Of a stretch of DNA of 64,000 nucleotides, positions 55,552 to 64,000 are shown piece after piece (positions within the stretch are counted from its first letter, which is position 1; every line of letters starts with the position of its first letter). The position numbers and the translations under genes were made by a program. Below the pieces are notes generated by a model. The model was not told where the DNA came from. It made no database searches and saw only the letters and a program-made list of their open reading frames with translations. The stretch is from Sesamum alatum (lineage: Eukaryota > Streptophyta > Magnoliopsida > Lamiales > Pedaliaceae). The stretch lies in assembly GCA_034509735.1 (NCBI GenBank), contig JACGWO010000007.1, forward strand, positions 24,828,046 to 24,892,045, written 5' to 3'.

Positions 55552-57760
55552 TTAAAGGACAAGCGGATCCGCCCGGGAGCGCGAGCGGAAGCGAGAAAGC
55601 GAGAAATTGTGCAGATTTAAATCAAATTCTAAATACGCGAATCCCAAAGGGTTGGGTGCTCAACCGGGCGTTCGATGTAGAATGTGTAAATATTAAAACA
55701 TATATTTAAGCACATAGGGCATAGATATATAAATGAAATCAATCAAAGCGTAATAAACCGTTATCTTTGATTGTTTAGCGTATGCTCCCGGCTACTTGCG
55801 TTGTTCCTTCTCTGGAATGCTCACGAAATCCAAACGTATGGATTCTCCGAAGGTGATCCACACCACACCGGAAGAAACACACGTTCTTCTTGCTAGAAAA
55901 TAACGGGTTTAGAAGGAATCTGTTTAAGAGAAGAACACTATGAATTAGTGTTCTCTTAAACTTACTTTGTTCTTCTTCTTGATTCAAAATCAAGTGAAGA
56001 ACACAAGTGTGAGAGAGGGAGAGAGCACGAAATTTGAGAGAGAGGAGAGGGATCTTTGTCTTCTCTTTTCCCTAGAAAAAGATGAATAATGAATCACTTA
56101 TGCTTGGTGTTGTATATTCTAATATATACATAATTAATGTGATTATTGGAATGTGTCTAGGTTCATCCAAGGATGTCTAGATTCATTCCAATCAATCACC
56201 ATCAATTCTTCAATCAAGCCTACCAAAATTTATGGTATGATCAAATCATACCAAAAGGGAAGAGCTTGATTGGAGTTGATTTGTCTCCTTCCAAAAGAGA
56301 TAAGTCAACATACCACCTAGCATGAAACATGGCTGATTTTGCTTCCTCCAAGGGAGCATGTCGGCCATGTTTAATTAAGGGAAGAAGTCCAACTTCTTCC
56401 TATTGCGAAATAGGAATTATTTCTCCTCTCGGGTATAATTTAACGGACCGGGTTTTATCATAATTCAATTACGACGAACCCAACATTAAATCCAATTTAA
56501 TGTCCATTTAAATTATTCCTGTTGATCTTTTAATCCAATTAAAAGATCCAACGTCTCAACTTTCCATATTTAATCGAAAATCCAATTTACCGATTAAACG
56601 GAACGCCGAAACAATAACGGCCGGTCCATCCAATGGACTTTCCCTTAAGTAATCCAATTACTTATTTTATCCTTCGAGATTGACTCCAAGTCGATCTCTC
56701 AACCTTCTCGGTGATTTGTGTGTGATCCTTTAGGTTCACCTTCAGCTAGACTTGGGCCCGTGTCCCACAAGGGCCCGTTACCATGGGTGGCCGTCTAGCA
56801 ACGGTCCATGGCACTAGAGACTAGGTGAATTGGCGTGAACATTTAGGCGCCGATTCCGTACGGGTACGATCCTTCCGTCTACCGTCTCCCGGCTTTAGTC
56901 TAGGGTATGGAATTGGGCGTCGGTTCCCATCCTTGACTAGGCATCTATGCTTAATACTTGAGACCACGTATGCTTCATTGCGTCGACACAGGAAACCATT
57001 CCCTGTTCGACCAACCACTGTGGCCACAGCTTCAAACAGCATGAATGTGTCTCCGAGTGCATAGGAGATACCTTTGTCACATACTGACAGGGGACGGATC
57101 CTCTTCTTGGAATCCACCGTCCTTGCTACACATTCCGATTGCACTGGACAAGGCTTATGATAATCATCTTACAAAATGATTACCTCTCGCCAGATCCAAG
57201 ATACAGCCGTCCTGTGCACACGACTGCCTTGATTCCTCAAGTTTGAGGATTACTCCCGTACTATCGGAACCGGGGAAAACCAATCATACCGACCAAGCCT
57301 CCAAGGCTTCCATATGATGATCCCCACGAGTCAGTCCAGTCGGCTCGACCCCAGTCGACCAACCCATCAAGATCGTGTAGGCGTCCACGCCTGTCGCCGA
57401 TGAAACACGACACTCATCCAATGAACACGACTCTTGACGCAAGTCTCAATAGGACTCTCGATGACCTGTCTCGAGGTCCTCGACTTGGAACGTTTCCGAC
57501 CTAACTCTTAATCAGTTGGTTTCATGACCACCATCCAATGCATGGACCAACTGCACGAGTTGTTAACCATGGTCTGTGGGCTTTGTTACGATATAAGTTA
57601 AACACCGTTTTAAAAAATGTAAGATGAGCGCAACAAAGAAGGTACCATTGGTGACAAACACTCATCTTATTCATCATGTAATAATATTACATCTACATCA
57701 AGTTGTCGAACAGGTTACAAATTGCCGAACCTATTGGCTTTCTGGTCACCTATTCCAACA
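55552..57760 (-). repeat. 5' LTR of C6, type III
   Basis: The 2209-bp LTR begins TTAAAGGACAAGCGG (TGAAGGAC elsewhere) and ends CTATTCCAACA. An 11-bp deletion at about 55650 removed the loop and one arm of the hairpin (CCCAAAGGGTTGGG remains). The CCATGG hairpin at 56781-56811 is intact. Confidence 0.9.
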
Positions 57761-57765
57761 GCAGG

Positions 57766-57890
57766 CGCACAGGCTTCGCTTGCCTACACGCGCGCCTGGC
57801 CGCTACACTATGCGCACGGGCTGGCTGGCTGGCCCCTGTTGTCCGCGTGCGCTGGGTTGGCCGGGCGGCAACGCGCAGGCCCCTTTGCCA
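57766..57890 (-). other. C5 leader GC block, right part
   Basis: GC-rich continuation of 49222-49375 after C6 and its GCAGG duplication. It passes directly into LTR-like DNA without a PBS, so C5 suffered a further deletion. Confidence 0.65.
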
Positions 57891-57978
57891 GAATCTAATT
57901 AATCTACTTAAAGACGGAAATAGCCCATTCCCTAATTTTATAAATCTAATTTATGAATCAAGCCTAATTGATCCAATT
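57891..57978 (-). repeat. divergent copia LTR fragment, left part
   Basis: AT-rich LTR-like text (TAATTGATCCAATT) continuing at 62428 after G2. It is interrupted at its CAATT. Confidence 0.5.
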
Positions 57979-58598
57979 TGATGCCCTCAAATCCACCGGG
58001 CCAGCCCAACAGCTAGGAATAGGCCTCCGAGCCAGGCAGCCCAACAGACTAGGGCCATCAAGCCCAAAACTGTAAGAGTTTTTACACATAAGCCAAGTTT
58101 TAAGTACTGATTTGGCAGGCCCACGGAAAAAGCTCATACAACAAGCTTAGTCATCAAAAAACTCGGATTCCATGTCACACAACTAGCCAACACCTAGGGC
58201 CAAATCATACTAGGAAATATTACCGTATTTCCTAGTAGATTGGCCAGGATCCGGATGTTTCTTAACAAGTAATTGCTTTCACGAAAAATCTGGCAGATGT
58301 GGCAAGGTCAACTTAAATGGCCATATCTCTACCAATTCAACTCCGATTCATGTGCGGTTTGTTGTGTTGAGAAGCCAACTCTTGAGGTTTTCCAACGGTA
58401 TATGGCACGAAACAAAACGTCTCCAAAATGAGGTTCAACATTGGATATAAGAGGAGCAAACTGTGCAGTCATTTGGAACAATCTCACAACTTACATCTTG
58501 CATTTTGGCAACTCTCAAGGTAGTCTCCCCTACAATCTTGGGGCTTTCGTGAAGATCCCTTGACATTTTTTGGTGCTGCTGGACTCTGATACGCATCA
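57979..58598 (+). repeat. 5' LTR of G2
   Basis: It runs from TGATGCCC to ACGCATCA; TGATGC and GCATCA are perfect short inverted ends. Its TATA region reads GGATATAAGAGGAG (about 58442), weaker than CTATAAAAGGAG in the 3' LTR. Confidence 0.9.
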
Positions 58599-58616
58599 TT
58601 GGCACCGTTTGTGGGA
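58599..58616 (+). other. primer binding site of G2
   Basis: TTGGCACCGTTTGTGGGA directly after the 5' LTR, resembling the TTGGCGCCGTCTGTGGGA motif that follows many plant gypsy LTRs. The matching tRNA is not assigned. Confidence 0.65.
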
Positions 58617-58639
58617 ACACTTGAGCTTTGACGTGAGAA

Positions 58640-60066
58640 ATGGCACGTTCATACAATATAGGCGACAATAGATCTATCAATAGAAACACCTCTCTCCCTG
58701 TTGCACTTGGATATACCATTCCACCTCCGAATCAGACCTTGGGCATTGCTAAGGCCCCCGTCCAAGCTAGTGGCTTCCTTGCTCCAGCTGGTTGCAGCCC
58801 TACTCTGGCTGATGGTCGTCCTACTCCAGCTGGCGGTGGCTTGGCTCAATTTGTGACCACTTAGCTCCAGCAAGTAGGAGCCCTGCTCCAGCTGACGACC
58901 TCCCTGCTCCAGCCAGTGACCACCCAGCTCCAGCAAGTAGTAGCCCTGCTCCAGCTGACGACCTCCCTGCTCCATCCGGTGACCACCCAGCTAGTAGCAG
59001 CCCCACTCCAGCTGACGACCTCCTTGCTCCAACTGGTGACCTCCCCACTCCAGCCAGTAACCTCCCAACTCCAGCTGGAGGTAGCCCAGCCCCAATTACC
59101 GATCTGACAGCCGGTCCTATTGTCATGAACCCGCTCTTCTGTGAGCAGCTCTGACAATTCGTTGTGGAGACCATTCAATCAACACTCCGAGGCTTCCCAG
59201 CCAGCGGAGCAGGACAACCTTCTCAACAGGAAAATGGAACTAACCCACTAGTTCCTGTTGCCCTGCAGCAGGATGAACCTATGCATGCTGACCTCGCTAG
59301 CAAGGAGGCAGCACCCCAAGGGCCTCCGGGTACTGGCATTCTCTCAAAAGGAAATAATGACACTCCGCCAAGAGGTTAGAAAGGAGACCTTTCCCACTGA
59401 ACGAGGCATTCCCTTCAGCACTGACATCATGGCGGAAGAGCTCCCTGCTCACATCCAAGCACCTTCCCATCTACCTGTCTACAATGGCATTACTGATCCG
59501 ATTGAGCACAGGCGTAAGTTCAAAAATGCAGCCCTACTGCACAGGTATACCGATGGTATTAAATGCCGTGTTTTTCTTACTACACTAACCGATTCTGCTC
59601 AACAATGGTTTGACCAACTCCTAGCTGGATCAGTTAGATCTTTTGCAGAATTTAGCTTCCTTTTCCTACACCAGTTTGCTAGCAGCAAGAAGTACCGAAA
59701 ATCGGCTATCACCCTTTTCGGAGTCAAGCAGGAGGAAAAGGAGATACTAAGAGCCTACGTGCAATGTTTCAACAATGCTTTCCTGGAAGTCCCTACTGCC
59801 CAACAGGAGGTGTTGATCAATGCATTTACCTAGGGACCCCGAGTAGGACCACTCTTCAAATCATTGGCAAAAAAAAAACATGCAGTAATTTCCATGAAGT
59901 ACTAGCTCGTGCAGAGAAGTATATGAAGCTCGAAGATGCCCGATTGGTCACGAAAGGGGACAACAAGAAAATGAGGAGAGACGGAGACACCACCTCCACC
60001 CGCAGGAGCGAGGAGCCGTTCACTGACCTTGCCCCCAAGAGGGAGCACAAGAAGTTTTATTCCTAA
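58640..60066 (+). pseudogene. gag: Ty3/gypsy-type gag of G2
   Basis: The ATG at 58640 opens MARSYNIGDNRSINRNTSLP and stops at 58862 before the repeat section. The conserved capsid part is in another frame from about 59380 to 59833: ELPAHIQAPSHLPVYNGITD, RVFLTTLTDSAQQWFDQLL, FLFLHQFASSKKYRKSAITL and EILRAYVQCFNNAFLEVP. This is the retrotransposon gag domain. A TAG follows INAFT; a frameshifted tail reads NFHEVLARAEKYMKLEDARL and a basic end. No zinc knuckle is visible. The protein would form the particle, and at least three lesions make this copy inactive. Confidence 0.8.
58780..59085 (+). repeat. 21-bp repeat coding for proline/alanine heptads in G2 gag
   Basis: About 14 units of 21 bp start GCTCCAG or ACTCCAG and end in CCT or CCA. 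In one frame they read APADDLP, APASDHP and APASSSP in turn, so units also follow a loose 63-bp order. Being 7 codons long, the array keeps frame whatever the copy number. It likely forms a disordered N-terminal part of gag. Confidence 0.8.
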
Positions 60067-60179
60067 AAACTATGTTTCTTTCACTTATAACTCTATTACT
60101 TGCCTAATCAACATTATACTATCTGAATAAAGAGTGGTTCCCGCTCCTTTTTTGTACTCTGCTTTATGAATAGGTTAAT

Positions 60180-60500
60180 CACCTTGCTCGTGCACACATC
60201 TCCTAAGTCGCCCTTGCTGGTGCACGCTCATAATAAGCCGCCCTTACTGGCGCACACATTTCATAAGCCGCCCTGCTGCCGCACTCTTACTGGCTTCGAG
60301 CCCTAATAAGCCGCCTTGCTGGTGCACTCTTACTGGCTTCGTGCTTTGATAAGCCACCCAGCTGGCGTACTCCTCCTGGCTTCGAGCCCTGATAAGCGGC
60401 CCTGCTGGCGCACTCCTCCTGGCCTCGAGCCCTGATAAGCTACCCAGCTAGCGCACTCCTACTAGCTGCAAAACCCTAATAAGTTGCCCATACAGAGCAC
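60180..60500. repeat. 43-bp tandem repeat in G2
   Basis: Six or so units such as AAGCCGCCTTGCTGGTGCAC plus TCTTACTGGCTTCG, then TGATAAG. No coding function is evident. Confidence 0.75.
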
Positions 60501-61019
60501 ATCCTTTCTCATTTTATAGACTGAAAGTCTGAATAAATTGCCTTCAGCGGCATACTTATCCAGCTGTGATAACTCATACATAACAACATGCATATGCTTA
60601 CTTACTTCTCGGATTATCCCTCTACTTGTTGTTTTTAGCACTTGTTTACTGCTCCTTGCAGCAGGTCTTGTTCTGCTCCTGCTGGATAAAGCTGCCAACA
60701 AGAGGCTACCAAGCCAAACCAACACCTACCCTGCTGATGATAGGAGGCTGCTGACCGACCTGCTCCCCCAGCAAGGAGATTATACATAGCCATTGGCCAG
60801 CATTCAAGCCTGCTACCTTGCTATACTAGGTGTATTCCTACGTTAAATAAGAACCTCATAACACGTTGTATCCCTTAAAGCACATCTCTACTTTTATCAA
60901 GCAAGCAATATTGAAACTTGCTCAGTATTTGCACTAACCTGGAGTACTTACAACTTTAATGCTCTTGTATAAAAGCAAGTCTTGCTTCATTTCTTTTGTT
61001 ATTTATAGGCTCAGTTTTA
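60501..61019 (+). other. G2 interior between repeats
   Basis: About 520 bp without a domain. Short ORFs on both strands (for example 60538-60789) match nothing I recognise. Confidence 0.4.
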
Positions 61020-61330
61020 GCTCCTGGCTGACTTCAATAAGCCGTCTGCTAGCACACACTCCTAATAAGTTGTCCCCACCTGGCATAGGCACTTACGTAA
61101 GCTGCCACTAGCCGGCGCACACTTCTACTAAGTCGCCCTTAGCTGGCGCACGCTCCTACATAAGTCGCCCCTAGATAGCGCACGCATCCACATAAGGCGC
61201 CCCTCGCTGGCGCACGCTCTTAATAAGTCGCCTTTGGCTGGTGCACACACTTCGTAAGTTGCCCCCAGCTGGTACACGCAGTTACATAAGCAACCACTGG
61301 TCGTCGCACACATACAACTGAATCACCACC
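61020..61330. repeat. 30-32 bp tandem repeat in G2
   Basis: Units of the form AAGTCGCCCCTAG then CTGGCGCACGC then TCCTACAT, about nine copies with variation. They share the GCC-CTGG-GCAC pattern with the 43-bp repeat at 60180, so both may descend from one unit. Confidence 0.7.
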
Positions 61331-61499
61331 AGCTAACATACTCACTCCAGCTTTCAGCTGCCTTCTATTGGCACATATATATCAACATAATGCTTATAAA
61401 GCCTGCTTAGGCTAACTTACAACTTGAGTTCTTTCCGTACTCCTTTGCTGCGAGAGGTATTCTCTCTTACTAAATCACATCTTCCTCCCTAATAACAGG

Positions 61500-61695
61500 A
61501 ACAACAGGATCCACCTACTGTACATAGCAAGATTTTGACAACACAACAGGATCCGCCCTGCTGTACACAACAAGATTGGGACAACATAATAGGATCCGCC
61601 TTGCTGGTACACAGCAGGATTGGAGCAGCACAGCAGGATCCGCCCTATTAGAGCAAAATAACTGGATTGGAGCAGCACAACAGGACTTCTCCTGC
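61500..61695. repeat. 43-bp AGGATCCGCC repeat in G2
   Basis: About four units of AGGATCCGCCCTGCTGTACA plus CAACAAGATTGG then ACAACA. Each has a BamHI-type GGATCC. No coding is supported. Confidence 0.7.
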
Positions 61696-61786
61696 TCGCA
61701 CACCTAGGTATATAGCTCTTGTGCTAACCTTCGCAAGATTGCTTACTTCTACTCCACCAGTCCGATAGCAAGTCTCGCACTACTGG

Positions 61787-61800
61787 AGTAGGGGGAGTGA
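61787..61800 (+). other. polypurine tract of G2
   Basis: AGTAGGGGGAGTGA immediately before the 3' LTR, the expected site for plus-strand DNA priming. Confidence 0.75.
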
Positions 61801-62422
61801 TGATGCCCCCTCAAATCCACCGGGCCAGCCCAAGAGCTAGGAGTAGACCTCCGGGCCAGGCAGCCCAACAGACCAGCGCGATCAAGCTCAAACCCATAAC
61901 AATTTTTACACATAAGCCCAGTTTTAAGTACTAATCTGGCAGGCCCATGGAAAAGGCTCGTACAGTAAGCCTAGTCATCAAACAACTCGGATTCCATGTC
62001 ATACAGCTAGCCAACACCTAGTGCCACGTCATACTAAAAAAATCTCACCTTGATTCCTAGTAGATTGGCCAGAATCCGGATGTTTCTCAACAAGTAACGG
62101 CTTTCCCAAAAAATCTGGCAGATGTGCAAGGTTACCTTAAATGGCTATATCCTCACCAATTCAACTCCAATTTGTGCATGATTTGTTGGGTTGAGAAGCC
62201 AACTAGTCAGGCTTTCTAACGGTATATGGCACTCTACGAAACTCTTCCAAAATTGGGTTCAACAATGGCTATAAAAGGAGCACACTGTGTAGTCATTTGG
62301 AACAATCTCACAACTTACATCTTGCATTTTGGCAACTCTGAAGTTAGTCTCCCCTACAATCTTGGGACTTTCATGATGATCCCTCGACATTTTGTGGTAC
62401 TTCTGGACTTTGGTACGCATCA
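61801..62422 (+). repeat. 3' LTR of G2
   Basis: The 622-bp LTR runs from TGATGCCCCC to ACGCATCA. The TATA box CTATAAAAGGAG lies at about 62269-62280. It differs from the 5' LTR at scattered sites. Confidence 0.9.
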
Positions 62423-62427
62423 CAATT

Positions 62428-62672
62428 AATACTTAAAACCAACTTAGTCTAATTAAATTGTTCGATTTTCTGGAATTCATTCCAAATTAGTTCCTCCATA
62501 TCCGGTGAATTGTGTGGACTCTTTAGGTTCATCTCCAGCTAGACTTGGTCGAATGTCCAATCATCCTATGATAAGAATTTTTCTGTTGCCATTGGTGACC
62601 ATCTAGCAACGAAAGGACCATGCTCATACGTATTCGAGAACCTAAATCTTCACACCATGATTTCACCAAGTC
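62428..62672 (-). repeat. divergent copia LTR fragment, right part
   Basis: It continues 57891-57978 and contains GACTCTTTAGGTTCA, CAGCTAGACTTGG and GGTGACCATCTAGCAACG, the conserved core of the copia LTRs here. The type is different from I-IV. Confidence 0.65.
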
Positions 62673-62786
62673 AGCTTTCAGCTGTCGTCTATTGGCACAT
62701 ATAATTCAACATAATGCTTATAAACCCTGCTTAGGCTAACTTACCACTTGAGTTTTGTCCTTACTCCTTTGTTGCGAGGGTATTCT
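62673..62786 (+). repeat. fragment of a G2-like interior
   Basis: It matches 61350-61465 (CAGCTTTCAGCTG, TATTGGCACATATA, CATAATGCTTATAAA, CTGCTTAGGCTAACTTAC) with several differences, so a sister G2 element once lay here. The type III LTR begins at its end. Confidence 0.75.
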
Positions 62787-64000
62787 TGAAGGACAAGCGG
62801 ATCCGCCCGGGAGCGCGAGCGGAAGCGAGAAAGGGAGGAATTGCGTAAATTTAAATCAAATTTAAAATACGCGAATCCCAAGGGGTGTACCCTTGGGTGC
62901 TCAACCGGGCGTTCGATGTAGGATGTGTAAATATTAAAATATATATTTAAGCACATAGGGCATAGATATGTAAATGAAATCAATCAAAGCGTAATAAACC
63001 GTTACCTTTGATTGTTTAGCGTATGCTCCCGGCTACTTGCGTTGTTCCTTCTCCGGAATGCTCACAAAATCCAAACGTATGGATTCTCCAAAGGTGATCC
63101 ACACCACACCGGAAGAAAACACACTTTCTTCTTGCTAGAAAAGAACGGGTTTAGGAAGGAATCGGTTTAAGAGAAGAACACTATGAATTAGTGTTCTCTT
63201 AAACTTACTTTGTTCTTCTTCTTGATTCAAAATCAAGTGAAGAACAAAAGTGTAAGAGAGGGAGGGAGCACGAAAATTGAGAGAGAGGAGAGGATTTTTG
63301 TCTTCTCGTTTTCCTCGAAAAATATGAATAATGAATCACTTATGCTTGGTGTTGTATATTCTAATATATATACATAATTAATGTGATTATTGGAATGTGT
63401 CTAGGTTCATCCAAGGATGTCTAGATTCATTCCAATCAATCACCATCAATTCTTCAATCAAGCTTACCAAAATTTATGGTATAATCAAATCATACCAAAA
63501 GGGAAGAGCTTGATTGGAGTTGATTTGTCTCTTTCCAAAAGAGATAAGTCAACATACCACCTAGCATGAAACATGGCTGATTTTGCTTCCTCCAAGGGAG
63601 CGTGTCGGCCATGTTTGATTAAGGAAAGAAGTCCAACTTCTTCCCATTCCAAATTAGGAATTATTTCTCCTCTCGGGTATAATTTAACGGACCGGGTTTT
63701 ATCGCAATCCAATTACGACGAACCCAATATTAAATCCAATTTAATGTCCATTTAAACTATTCCCGTTGATCTTTTAATCCAATTAAAAGATCCAACATCT
63801 CAACTTTCCATATTTAATCGAAAATTCAATTTACCGATTAAATGAAAGCCCGATACAATATCGGCCCGTCCATCCAATGGACTTTCTCTTAAGTAATCCA
63901 ATTACTTATTTTATCCTTCGAGATTGACTCCAAGTCGATCTCTCAACCTCCTCGGTGATTTGTGTGTGACCCTTTAGGTTCACCCTCAGCTAGACTTGGG
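62787..64000 (-). repeat. type III LTR, cut by the window end
   Basis: It starts TGAAGGACAAGCGG and follows the C6 LTRs closely up to GCTAGACTTGGG at the window edge. The hairpin at 62877-62897 is perfect (CCCAAGGG, GTGTA, CCCTTGGG). Whether it is a solo LTR or the 3' LTR of an element further right cannot be seen. The five bases before it are ATTCT. Confidence 0.85.

Larger units (their letters stand above)
49376..57760 (-). mobile_element. Ty1/copia element C6, type III LTRs, complete ends
   Basis: A minus-strand element of 8385 bp with both LTRs (49376-51602 and 55552-57760), polypurine tract, PBS, leader and a nearly intact gag-protease. It is flanked by perfect 5-bp duplications GCAGG (49371-49375 and 57761-57765). 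Most of pol is gone: a plus-strand type I LTR fragment (51787-52543) is joined to the 3' internal tail. The LTRs differ by about 3-4% in the first 270 bp by eye, so it is relatively young. Confidence 0.9.
57979..62422 (+). mobile_element. Ty3/gypsy-type gag-only element G2 (TR-GAG-like)
   Basis: A 4444-bp plus-strand element with LTRs of 620 and 622 bp, perfect 5-bp duplications CAATT (57974-57978 and 62423-62427), PBS, a gag-like reading frame and about 1.7 kb of tandem-repeat-rich DNA where pol should be. There is no protease, RT or integrase. Complete ends with only gag fit the TR-GAG class of non-autonomous elements mobilised by relatives. A segment of a sister element lies at 62673-62786. 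Confidence 0.9.

Overview
This window looks like a transposon-dense, AT-rich stretch of a flowering-plant nuclear genome. The evidence is plant-type Ty1/copia and Ty3/gypsy LTR retrotransposons primed by initiator-Met tRNA or other plant primers, a Mutator-like element with a 9-bp target duplication, a Helitron, and a nuclear copy of chloroplast rpoB. I see no intact host gene, rRNA, tRNA or CRISPR array. Almost every open reading frame is a decayed gag/pol fragment or a shadow of one. A species cannot be named from the sequence alone.

Layout. 1-5785: the 5' half of a minus-strand copia element, C1 (integrase start, protease, gag, 2.25-kb leader, PBS, 2-kb LTR). 5786-6859: AT-rich DNA with a possible TIR element. 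6860-43027: one old non-autonomous Mutator-like element (MU; TIR starting GGGC, 9-bp duplication ACAATCATT on both sides) that was split by a minus-strand Helitron (7095-42332). The Helitron was itself filled by a gag-only gypsy element G1 (8054-25047), a solo LTR (27510-29437) and copia element C3 (29512-41718). G1 carries minisatellites and a chloroplast rpoB fragment, and holds a solo type III LTR (12664-24080, duplication AAACT). That LTR holds copia element C2 (12773-21960, duplication GGTGT). C3's 3' LTR holds a mini-element C-IV (31380-34450, duplication CGTCC). 43028-45377: AT-rich DNA with a MITE and a possible second Helitron end. 45378-48207: a plus-strand copia gag/pro remnant C4. 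48208-49375 and 57766-57890: LTR and leader fragments (C5), split by copia element C6 (49376-57760, duplication GCAGG). 57979-62422: a second gag-only gypsy element G2 (duplication CAATT). 62428-64000: LTR fragments running off the end.

How the parts relate. The copia copies are one family. They share a TGTTAGAATAGGTGACC U3 start, an initiator-Met PBS, a roughly 1.6-2.3 kb untranslated leader, and a gag with one CCHC knuckle. They differ in LTR 3' halves (types I-IV). C2 and C3 appear to share a deletion inside reverse transcriptase, and G1 and G2 carry only gag, so much of the window probably moved with proteins supplied in trans (inference).

The strongest possibly undescribed signal is a small hairpin near the 3' end of the copia LTRs. 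Its outer stem pairs change together between subfamilies while the GTGTN pentaloop is kept. Two inverted repeats in the leader and a CpG-dense GC block in an otherwise AT-rich element also deserve a look. No other new system was found.
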